A program made the position numbers and the translations under genes. This document shows positions 1-6,341 of a stretch of 32,978 bases of DNA, piece by piece (the first letter of the stretch is position 1; every line of letters starts with the position of its first letter). Under the pieces are notes generated by a model. It was not told the origin of the DNA. It worked only from the letters and a program-made list of their open reading frames with translations, and ran no database searches. Source of the DNA: Micromonospora sp. 15K316 (lineage in GTDB: Bacteria > Actinomycetota > Actinomycetes > Mycobacteriales > Micromonosporaceae); NCBI RefSeq assembly GCF_004348525.1, contig NZ_SMKG01000045.1, positions 1 to 32,978 on the forward strand, read 5' to 3'.

Positions 1-126
1 TCCGAGGGCTGGGGCTTGTCGGCGGGTGCGGTCGGGTTGGGGGGAGGGCGGAAGTTCCACCGGGTCCGGCCGTCCGGCCGCTGGCGCACCGCTCGATTCG
101 GAGATTGGATCGAAACATCGAAAGTA

Positions 127-154
127 TTGACGCGGTAATCGAGAAAAGTACACT
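127..154 (+). promoter_or_regulatory. Probable promoter of the liv-type operon
   Basis: TTGACG (127-132) and TACACT (149-154) are separated by 16 bp, close to the housekeeping sigma consensus. They lie in the only AT-rich stretch at this end of the window. A transcript would start near 161 and carry a leader of about 35 nt. Just upstream, ATCGAAA occurs twice with an 8-bp period (109-123), a possible regulator contact. Bases 1-126 hold no recognisable gene on either strand. Confidence 0.5.
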
Positions 155-195
155 GCGAGTGTAAATAACGCCCGCCGCGACCCGGGGGATGGGTG

Positions 196-981
196 ATGGA
201 GGAAGGCCTCGCACTGCACCACATCGGGGTGCGCTTCGGCGGCCTCACCGCCCTCGACGACGTCTCCCTGCGGGTGCCGCCCGGCCGGGTCGTGGGCGTG
301 ATCGGCCCCAACGGAGCCGGCAAGACCACCCTGTTCAACGTGATCTGCGGATTCGTCGCGCCGGAGACCGGATCGATCACACTCGACGGTCGGTCGCTAC
401 GGCCGCGTCCCCATCGGCTGACCCGGCTCGGCGTCGCCCGCACGCTGCAGGGCACCGGGCTCTTCGCCGGGTTGACCGTCCTGGAGAACGTGATGGCCGG
501 CGCCTCGCACACCGCGCGGGCCGGCTTCCTCCCGGCCCTGCTCGGGCTGCCGCGCAGCGACCGCGACGAGGCCCGGCTGCGCCGGCACGCCCTCGACGTC
601 CTCGACGGGCTGGGCATCGCGGCGCACGCCGACGCCGCGCCGGGCACGCTGCCCTTCGCCGTACGCCAGCGGGTGGCCCTGGCCCGCGCGCTCGCCGCCC
701 GGCCCCGGCTGCTCCTGCTCGACGAGCCCGCCGGTGGCCTCGGCGGCGAGGACATCGCCGAGTTGGCGGAGCTGATCCGGCAGCTGCCGCGTCGCGCCGC
801 CGACCCGTGCGCCGTGCTGCTGGTGGAGCACCACATGGATCTGGTGATGTCGGTCTGCGACGAGCTGGTGGTGCTCGACTTCGGCCGGGTGATCGCCGCC
901 GGCACCCCCGAGGAGGTCCGCGACGACCCCGCGGTCACCGACGCCTATCTCGGCGCCACCGTGGACGAGGCGGCGGCATGA
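196..981 (+). CDS. Branched-chain amino acid-type ABC transporter ATP-binding protein (LivG-like)
   Basis: Cytoplasmic ATPase subunit of a HAAT-family importer, 261 aa. The P-loop GPNGAGKTT is at residues 37-45, Walker B LLLLDEP ends near 178, and the switch region reads LLVEHHMD. The signature is odd: where LivG proteins usually have LPYGQQRR or LSYG, this one reads LPFAVRQR (about 152-159), so the signature glycine is Ala. The start could be GTG 193 or the adjacent ATG 196; ATG 196 is preferred for its spacing from GGGGG at 184-188. It is first in an operon of two ATPases, two permeases and a binding protein. The substrate cannot be read from sequence; branched-chain amino acids, amides, urea and short acids are all known for the family. 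Confidence 0.9.
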   Translation: MEEGLALHHIGVRFGGLTALDDVSLRVPPGRVVGVIGPNGAGKTTLFNVICGFVAPETGSITLDGRSLRPRPHRLTRLGVARTLQGTGLFAGLTVLENVMAGASHTARAGFLPALLGLPRSDRDEARLRRHALDVLDGLGIAAHADAAPGTLPFAVRQRVALARALAARPRLLLLDEPAGGLGGEDIAELAELIRQLPRRAADPCAVLLVEHHMDLVMSVCDELVVLDFGRVIAAGTPEEVRDDPAVTDAYLGATVDEAAA

Positions 982-1146
982 GCGAGCGCAGCGAGCGAAT
1001 CGGTCGGCTCTGTGCGGTGGAGTCTCGTGCTGTCGCCGACCGGCGGGAGGCGGCGGCACGAACGCGCGCAGCGAGCGAATCGGTCGGCTCTGTGCGGTGG
1101 AGTCTCGTGCTGTCGCCGACCGGAGGGAGGCGGCGGCATGAGCGAG
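967..1146 (+). repeat. 80-bp tandem repeat (2.25 units) at the junction of the two ATPase genes
   Basis: Units 967-1046 and 1047-1126 match at 76 of 80 positions by my count, and a third partial copy (1127-1146) ends inside the next gene. The unit starts GAGGCGGCGGCATGAGCGAG and ends with a GGCGG or GGAGG stretch that can serve as a ribosome site for the following ATG. Removing both units would leave a plain ATGA overlap between livG-like and livF-like genes. The unit includes the GCGAGCGCAGCGAGCGAATC string that I recall as a recurrent intergenic sequence in Micromonospora. Unit 2 carries ACGA where units 1 and 3 carry ATGA. Confidence 0.9.
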
Positions 1147-1151
1147 GGTGA
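978..1151 (+). CDS. Possible repeat-encoded mini-ORF between the ATPase genes
   Basis: ATG 978 overlaps the livG-like stop as ATGA and opens a 57-codon frame starting MSERSERIGRLCAVESRA. It runs through both repeat units and ends 14 bases inside the livF-like gene. In unit 2 a T-to-C change (ATGA to ACGA at 1058-1061) removes what would have been the stop of a 27-codon frame and the start of the next. This may be only a by-product of the repeat, or a relay keeping ribosomes moving between the two genes. No protein function is claimed. Confidence 0.3.
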   Translation: MSERSERIGRLCAVESRAVADRREAAARTRAASESVGSVRWSLVLSPTGGRRRHERG

Positions 1152-1863
1152 CGATCTGCTGGTGGTGCGGGAGGTCGTGGCGGGCTATGGCGCCGCGCCG
1201 GTGCTGCACGCCGTCGACCTCACCGTCCCCGCCGGCACCATCGCGGCGGTGGTCGGCGCCAACGGCGCCGGCAAGACCACCCTGCTGCGCACGATCTCCG
1301 GCGTGCTGCGCCCGCAGGCCGGCCGGATCGAGCTGGCCGGGGAGGACCTGCGGGGCGTCCCGGTGGAGCGGCTCGTGCACCGCGGCATGGCGCACGTGCC
1401 GGAGGGGCGTGGCGTGATCGGCGAGCTCACCGTCGACGAGAATCTGCGCCTCGGGGGGCTGTGGCGGCGCGACCGTTCCGACGCCGCCCGTGCCCTGGAC
1501 GAGGTCTACCAGCTCTTCGAGCCGTTGGCCCGGCGCCGGCGTCACCTCGGTCATCAACTCTCCGGCGGTGAGCGGCAGATGCTCGCCCTCGGCCGGGCGC
1601 TGGTCGGGCGGCCCCGCCTGTTGCTGCTCGACGAGCCGTCGCTCGGGCTCGCGCCGCGGGTGGTCGCCCGCATCATGGCCCTGCTGCGGCAGCTGCGCGA
1701 CAGCACCGGGCTCACCGTGCTGCTCGTCGAGCAGAACGTGCGCAGCGCGCTCTCCGTGGCCGATCAGGGCGTGGTGATGTCCCTCGGGCGGGTGGTCACC
1801 ACCGCCCCGGCCGCCGACCTGCGCGACGACGTCGACCTGCGTCACGCCTACCTCGGTTTCTGA
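1138..1863 (+). CDS. Branched-chain amino acid-type ABC transporter ATP-binding protein (LivF-like)
   Basis: Second ATPase of the importer, 241 aa, the usual LivF size. It has P-loop GANGAGKTT (about residues 38-46), a canonical signature [15 protein letters not shown], Walker [14 protein letters not shown] and the switch LLVEQNV typical of LivF. The open frame extends upstream to 1012 through the tandem repeat, but ATG 1138 is the sensible start: GGAGGGAGG (1122-1130) sits 7 bases before it and the LivF homology begins just after it. It probably pairs with the LivG-like subunit to form the heterodimeric motor. It is followed after 19 bp by the permease gene. Confidence 0.92.
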   Translation: MSEGDDLLVVREVVAGYGAAPVLHAVDLTVPAGTIAAVVGANGAGKTTLLRTISGVLRPQAGRIELAGEDLRGVPVERLVHRGMAHVPEGRGVIGELTVDENLRLGGLWRRDRSDAARALDEVYQLFEPLARRRRHLGHQLSGGERQMLALGRALVGRPRLLLLDEPSLGLAPRVVARIMALLRQLRDSTGLTVLLVEQNVRSALSVADQGVVMSLGRVVTTAPAADLRDDVDLRHAYLGF

Positions 1864-1882
1864 CCATCCTGGAGGGAGAACC

Positions 1883-2761
1883 TTGGACCGCTTCGTCTTC
1901 CTCACCCTGGACGGCCTGTCCCGGGGAGCGGTCTACGCCGCGTTCGCGCTCGCCCTGGTGCTGATCTGGCGGGCCGCGCGGGTCGTCAACTTCGCCCAGG
2001 GCGCGATGGCCGTCGCCGCGGCGTACGTGGCCTACAGCGTCGCCACGGCCACCGGCTCGTACTGGCTGGGTTTCGTGGTCGCGCTCGTGGGCGGTCTGCT
2101 GCTCGGCGCGCTTGTCGACCGGGCCGTCATGCGGCACGTCGACCACACCTCGCCACTGAATCCGGTGATCGTCGCGCTCGGGTTGGTGCTGCTGATCCAG
2201 GCCGTCCTCGGCATGGTCTACGGCAGCGAGTTCCGGCCCGCCGAGGCGCCCTTCTCGCGTGGCGCGTTCACCGTGGGCGGGCTCGCCGTGCTCTCCCCGT
2301 ACGACCTGTTCGTCTTCGGCGCGGTAACGGTGGTGGTCTGCGCGCTCGCGTGGATCTTCGCACGGACCGCGGTCGGCCTGCGGATGCGGGCCGCGGCGTT
2401 CGCTCCCGAGGTGTCCCGCCTGCTCGGGGTGAACGTCGGCGGCATGCTCACCCTCGGCTGGGCGCTCGCCTCCGGCGTGGGCGCGCTCGCCGCCATGCTG
2501 GTCATCCCGACCGAGCTCGGTCTGCACCCGCACGCCATGGACCTGGTCTTCGTCTCCTCGTTCACCGCGGCGGTGGTCGGCGGGCTGGACAGCCCACCAG
2601 GCGCGGTGGTCGGTGGTCTCATCGTCGGGCTGCTGCTCTCCTACGTGAGCGGCTACGCCGGCAGCGACCTCACCCCGCTGGCGGTGCTGGTGCTGCTGCT
2701 GGCGGTGCTCCTGGTCCGTCCCGGCGGTCTCTTCGCCCCGGTCGCGGCGAGGCGGGTGTGA
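1883..2761 (+). CDS. Branched-chain amino acid-type ABC transporter permease (LivH-like)
   Basis: Integral membrane subunit, 292 aa, with about eight hydrophobic segments and the family features LDGLSRGAVYAAFALALVLI near the N-terminus and VNFAQGAMA, the conserved LivH NxxxG region. The C-terminal part contains the EAA-like loop and AAVVGGLDSPPGAVVGG, typical of this family. The start is a rare TTG (1883) 6 bases after a strong GGAGGGAGAA, which fixes it with good certainty. The stop overlaps the next gene as GTGA (2758-2761), so the two permeases are translationally coupled. Confidence 0.92.
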   Translation: MDRFVFLTLDGLSRGAVYAAFALALVLIWRAARVVNFAQGAMAVAAAYVAYSVATATGSYWLGFVVALVGGLLLGALVDRAVMRHVDHTSPLNPVIVALGLVLLIQAVLGMVYGSEFRPAEAPFSRGAFTVGGLAVLSPYDLFVFGAVTVVVCALAWIFARTAVGLRMRAAAFAPEVSRLLGVNVGGMLTLGWALASGVGALAAMLVIPTELGLHPHAMDLVFVSSFTAAVVGGLDSPPGAVVGGLIVGLLLSYVSGYAGSDLTPLAVLVLLLAVLLVRPGGLFAPVAARRV

Positions 2762-3873
2762 GCGCCACGTCGGCGGCGACCCCGCCGCAGGAGCGTACGA
2801 CCGCTGCGGCCGGCCGCCCGGGGGATCCGCACCGGCGGGGCAGCACGCTGCTGCGCCACCTCGCGGTCGTGGTGGTGGCCGGGCTGCTGCTGCTCGGGGT
2901 GAGCTACGTGGTCGAGCCGTTCCGCAACTTCCAGCTCGCCACCGTGGCGGCGTACCTCTGCGCCACCGCGGGACTGACGGTGCTCACCGGGCTCAACGGG
3001 CAGCTCTCGCTGGGGCACGGCGCGTTGATGGCCACCGGCGCGTACACCGTCGCCTTCTGCCAGAACGCCTTCTACGACCGCGGCGTCACCGGCGGTTCCC
3101 TGCTGCTCGTCTCGCTGGCCGCGGCGATCGTCGCCACGGTCGCGGTCGGCGCCGTGGTGGGGGTGGCCGCCGCCCGGCTGCGCGGCCCGTACCTGGCCGG
3201 CGTCACCCTCGCGGTCGCGGTCGTGGTGCCGGCGCTCACCGTCACGTTCGACGGTGTCTTCAACGGCGAGCAGGGGCTGTCGGTGCCGGTCGAGCCGCCG
3301 CCGCTGGCGCTCGGGGCGTACTTCCCGTACGAGCGGTGGCAGCTCTGGATCGCCGGTGCGGCCACCCTGCTCACCCTGCTGCTCCTGGCGAACCTGGTGC
3401 GCAGCCGGTACGGCCGTACGTTCCGGGCGGTACGGGACGACGAGGTGGCCGCCCGCCTCGCCGGCATCCATGTGGCCCGTACCCAGGTGCTCGCGTTCGT
3501 GGTCAGCGCCGCGACGGCCGGCCTCGGCGGGGCGCTGCTGGCGGTGCTCGCGCAGAGCGTGTCGCCGGGCGCGTTCGGGCTCACTCTCTCGCTGTTCCTG
3601 CTGATGGCCGTGGTGATCGGTGGTCTGGGACGGCTCGCCGGCGCGTTCTGGGGCGCCGTCCTGCTCGTCGCGCTGCCGGACCTCAGCCACTCGGTGACCG
3701 AGCAGTTGACGCTCTCGGCCGCGGCGGCGCAGCGGCTGGAGGGCAACCTCCCGCTGGCGATCTTCGGGATCACCCTGGTCGTGGTCATGCTCGTCGCCCC
3801 CGGCGGCGTGCAGGGCCTGCTGTCCCGGCTCGGTCGTGCGCTGCTGGCCCGCCTGCGGGCCGGCCGCTCCTGA
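2758..3873 (+). CDS. Branched-chain amino acid-type ABC transporter permease (LivM-like)
   Basis: Second membrane subunit, 371 aa. A basic, Pro/Ala-rich N-terminal tail of about 35 residues precedes roughly ten hydrophobic segments. LNGQLSLGHGALMATGAY is the LivM signature, and a cytoplasmic loop (RDDEVAARLAGIHVARTQVLAF) carries the EAA-like contact for the ATPase. The C-terminus contains VIGGLGRLAGAFWGA, as in LivM. The open frame extends far upstream, but GTG 2758 overlapping the LivH-like stop is the natural start. It forms the heterodimeric channel with the preceding permease. Confidence 0.9.
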   Translation: MSATSAATPPQERTTAAAGRPGDPHRRGSTLLRHLAVVVVAGLLLLGVSYVVEPFRNFQLATVAAYLCATAGLTVLTGLNGQLSLGHGALMATGAYTVAFCQNAFYDRGVTGGSLLLVSLAAAIVATVAVGAVVGVAAARLRGPYLAGVTLAVAVVVPALTVTFDGVFNGEQGLSVPVEPPPLALGAYFPYERWQLWIAGAATLLTLLLLANLVRSRYGRTFRAVRDDEVAARLAGIHVARTQVLAFVVSAATAGLGGALLAVLAQSVSPGAFGLTLSLFLLMAVVIGGLGRLAGAFWGAVLLVALPDLSHSVTEQLTLSAAAAQRLEGNLPLAIFGITLVVVMLVAPGGVQGLLSRLGRALLARLRAGRS

Positions 3874-3947
3874 GCCACCGGTCCGGCCTCCCCCCGGGCC
3901 GGGCGCCCCACCACCACCACCACGAAACCCCCACCGAGGAAAGGTCG

Positions 3948-5243
3948 GTGTCCCCCATGCACCGTACGGCGCGACGCGGTCTCGCGATCGCCAGCACCAT
4001 CGTCCTGCTCATCGCCACGGCCGCCTGCGGTGACGACGGCGGTTCCGGGTCCAGCCGCGGGAACGTGCCCGGTGTCACCGACACCGAGATCCTGGTCGGC
4101 ACCCACATGCCGCTCACCGGGCCGGCCGCGGCCGGCTACTCGAAGATCGCTCCGGCCACGAAGGCGTACTTCGACTACGTCAACGCCAACGGCGGGGTGC
4201 ACGGCCGCAAGATCAATTACAAGATCATGGACGACGGGTACAACCCGGCGAACACGCAGCAGGTGGTGCGCCAGCTGGTCCTCCAGGACAAGGTCTTCGC
4301 GATCCTCAACGGGCTCGGCACACCCACGCACACCGGCGTGCTCGACTTCCTCAAGACCAACCGGGTGCCCGACCTCTTCGTCGCCTCCGGCAGTCGCAGC
4401 TGGGACCAGCCGGAGAAGTATCCCGGCACCTTCGGGTTCAACCCGGACTACACGGTGGAGGGCAAGATCCTGGCCCAGCACGTGAAGACCGCCATGCCGG
4501 GGCGGAAGGTCTGCTTCCTCGGTCAGGACGACGACTTCGGTCGTGACAGCCTCGCCGGGGTGGAGAAGATCTTCGGCGCCGACGGGGTGGCCGTGAAGCA
4601 GACGTACGTGACCAGCAACACGAACGTGGCGCCGCAGATCGGCGCGTTCAAGGCGGCCGGCTGCCAGGTGGTCGTCCTCGCCACCGTGCCCGGCTTCACC
4701 GCGCTCTCCATCGGCACCGCGGCCCGCCTCGGCTTCAAGCCGCAGTGGGTGGTCTCCAACGTCGGTGCGGACCACCCGACCCTGTCCAAGCAGCTCGGCG
4801 AGGCCGCCCCGCTGCTGGAGGGGATGATCGGCGGCAACTACCTGCCGATGCAGAACGACACCGCCAACCCGTGGATCCAGCTCTTCACCCGGATCAACAA
4901 GGAGCACAACGGCAACGCGGAGTTCGACGGCAACACCGTCTACGGCATGTCCGTCGGTTACCTCTTCGTGCAGGCGCTGCTCGCCGCCGGCAAGGACCTC
5001 ACCCGCGAGGGCCTGCTGGAGGCGGTCGGCAAGGGCGGCTTCCAGGGGCCGGGTCTGGTGCCGCTGCGCTTCTCCGCGGATGACCACTCCGGCTACGGCG
5101 GGGAGCGGCTGACCCGGGTCAGCGGGGGAGTGCAGAGCTACTTCGGCCCGGCGTACGAGACCGACGAGGCGGACGGTGCGGTCAACGAGTACACGGTCAC
5201 GCCGGTCCAGCCGCCGGCCAACGGAGTGCCGACCGGCAACTGA
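3948..5243 (+). CDS. ABC transporter substrate-binding lipoprotein (LivJ/K-like, Peripla_BP_6 type)
   Basis: Extracellular substrate-capture protein, 431 aa. Residues 1 to about 28 form a lipoprotein signal: basic HRTARRG, a hydrophobic core and ATAAC as lipobox, followed by a Gly/Ser-rich linker. The mature protein starts GVTDTEILVGTHMPLTGPAA, the standard opening of this family, and has ANGGVHGRKI and GQDDDFGRD type-I periplasmic-binding folds. The start is either GTG 3948, spaced 7 bases from GAGGA at 3936-3940, or ATG 3957; the first is chosen. It is the last gene of the importer operon, 74 bp after the permease, and is followed by a strong terminator. Confidence 0.92.
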   Translation: MSPMHRTARRGLAIASTIVLLIATAACGDDGGSGSSRGNVPGVTDTEILVGTHMPLTGPAAAGYSKIAPATKAYFDYVNANGGVHGRKINYKIMDDGYNPANTQQVVRQLVLQDKVFAILNGLGTPTHTGVLDFLKTNRVPDLFVASGSRSWDQPEKYPGTFGFNPDYTVEGKILAQHVKTAMPGRKVCFLGQDDDFGRDSLAGVEKIFGADGVAVKQTYVTSNTNVAPQIGAFKAAGCQVVVLATVPGFTALSIGTAARLGFKPQWVVSNVGADHPTLSKQLGEAAPLLEGMIGGNYLPMQNDTANPWIQLFTRINKEHNGNAEFDGNTVYGMSVGYLFVQALLAAGKDLTREGLLEAVGKGGFQGPGLVPLRFSADDHSGYGGERLTRVSGGVQSYFGPAYETDEADGAVNEYTVTPVQPPANGVPTGN

Positions 5244-5261
5244 CCCCGCACCGAGCTCCGG

Positions 5262-5305
5262 CCGAGCCCGGTCACGGCACCTCCCCTCGCCGTGGTCGGG
5301 CTCGG
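5262..5305 (+). terminator. Hairpin terminator after the importer operon
   Basis: A 17-bp stem pairs 5262-5278 with 5289-5305 completely if two G-U pairs are allowed, around a 10-nt loop. No T-run follows, which is usual for high-GC actinobacteria. It begins 18 bp after the lipoprotein stop codon. A separate 16-bp perfect palindrome lies at 5314-5329. Confidence 0.75.
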
Positions 5306-5398
5306 GCCTGTCCGGCCGGCGCGCCGGCCCGCTACCCGTGAGTGGGGCGCTGCCGCTCGGCGAGGCGGGCGCTCCCTTCACCCCTCGCCTGAGCAGCG

Positions 5399-5427
5399 TT
5401 GACCGGGCCGTGAGGCCCTCGTAAAAT
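5399..5427 (+). promoter_or_regulatory. Strong sigma-70-like promoter upstream of the TetR region
   Basis: TTGACC (5399-5404) and TAAAAT (5422-5427) are separated by exactly 17 bp, the best housekeeping promoter match in the window. The predicted start point (about 5434) falls on or next to a GTG at 5435, so the transcript may be leaderless. It lies more than 200 bp before the TetR gene. Confidence 0.6.
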
Positions 5428-5434
5428 CTGCACT

Positions 5435-5581
5435 GTGAATGCACTTTTTGGCCGGCTGGGTGGGCGGGTGGCGCTCGGCGCCGCGCCGCCGGGGCCCGCT
5501 CCACCCTCGGCCGCGCGGCGCCGCGGCGCGTCCCCGGCGGGGCCGGCGCTCGGCCCGTGCCGGATCGCGCAGTCGTCGTGA
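5435..5581 (+). CDS. Possible leaderless 48-residue ORF upstream of tetR
   Basis: GTG 5435 lies 7-8 bp after a TAAAAT -10 box and opens a 48-residue frame that begins VNALFGRLGGRVALG and ends PCRIAQSS. It has no Shine-Dalgarno site, as expected of a leaderless message. The body is Ala/Pro/Gly/Arg-rich and lies in very GC-rich DNA, so open frames are cheap here and codon bias says little. I recognise no family. It could be a real small protein, a leader peptide, or chance. The stretch 5244-5661 otherwise contains the terminator, one palindrome, GC-rich self-complementary DNA (about 5470-5560) and a second possible promoter (GATGAC 5590, TAGACT 5613). Confidence 0.25.
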   Translation: MNALFGRLGGRVALGAAPPGPAPPSAARRRGASPAGPALGPCRIAQSS

Positions 5582-5661
5582 CCCATGTCGATGACGCTGA
5601 TCACCACCTGTCTAGACTCGCCGTCGGACGGGCCGCGACGGTGGTGAGGGGGCGCGAGCGG

Positions 5662-6273
5662 ATGAGCGGGGCGACGGCTCCGGGCCGCGTCGACGGGCGG
5701 ACGCTGCGCTCCGAGCGCACCCGGGCGGCCATCGTCGAGGCGCACCTCGACCTCATCTCCGAGGGTGACCTGCGGCCGACCGGGGAGCGGATCGCCGAGC
5801 GGGCCGGGATCTCGCTGCGGACGCTCTGGACCAACTTCAAGGACATGGAGACCCTCTTCGAGGCCAGCGGCGCCGAGGTGCTCCGCCGGCAGGACGACGC
5901 GCACCGGCCGATCTCGACGGCGCTGCCGTTGGCCAAGCGGGTCGACGCCTACTGCCGGCAGCGGGCCCGGCTGCTCCAGCTCATCGCGCCGTCGGCCCGG
6001 GCCGCCCAGATGCGTGAGCCGGTCTCCGACCAGCTTCACCGCAACCGGCTCAAGCACATCGCGCGCGTGCGGGAGGAGGTCGAGGGGCTCTTCGCGGCCG
6101 AGTTGGCGCAGGCCGGCCGGGGGCGTCGGCAACTGGTCGACGCGATCGTGGGGGCGAGCATGTGGCCGGCCTGGTCGATGCTGCGCGACGGCCTGGGACT
6201 CGGTGTGGACCAGGCGCGGGCGGTCATGACGCGCACGGTGCGCGCGCTGCTCGCGGAGGTCGTCCAGGACTGA
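5662..6273 (+). CDS. TetR/AcrR-family transcriptional regulator
   Basis: One-component regulator, 203 aa, a typical TetR length. The N-terminal DNA-binding domain runs from about residue 14 (TLRSERTRAAIVEAHLDLI) to 60, with the helix-turn-helix around 37-60 (TGERIAERAGISLRTLWTNF). The C-terminal half is a divergent helical ligand domain and gives no hint of ligand. The frame is open from 5557, but ATG 5662 is preferred because the TetR homology begins soon after it and GAGGGGG lies 9-10 bases upstream. It may control the importer upstream or the LuxR gene downstream; neither is shown by sequence. A TAGACT -10 candidate at 5613-5618 may be its own promoter. Confidence 0.85.
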   Translation: MSGATAPGRVDGRTLRSERTRAAIVEAHLDLISEGDLRPTGERIAERAGISLRTLWTNFKDMETLFEASGAEVLRRQDDAHRPISTALPLAKRVDAYCRQRARLLQLIAPSARAAQMREPVSDQLHRNRLKHIARVREEVEGLFAAELAQAGRGRRQLVDAIVGASMWPAWSMLRDGLGLGVDQARAVMTRTVRALLAEVVQD

Positions 6274-6341
6274 CGCCGGCCGTGCCCCCGGCATTCTCCG
6301 GGCCTCTTTCCAACCCGCGTTGCATAGGTGACACTGAATGT

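Noticed and set aside
967..1146. CRISPR array or phage attachment site at the 80-bp repeat
   Set aside because: Units are contiguous with no unique spacers, and no cas, integrase or tRNA gene is present.
397..1905. Long open frame on the minus strand across the ABC ATPase genes
   Set aside because: Low-complexity Arg/Gly/Gln-rich translation opposite well-conserved ATPase genes; a high-GC shadow frame.
3910..3925. CCA-rich run before the binding-protein gene, resembling a His-tag coding sequence
   Set aside because: It lies outside any credible coding frame, upstream of the ribosome site, and is most simply low-complexity leader sequence.
3072..5504. 810-codon minus-strand open frame under the permease and binding-protein genes
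   Set aside because: It is antisense to clear Liv-family genes, has no domain-like segments, and its length reflects lack of stops in GC-rich third positions.
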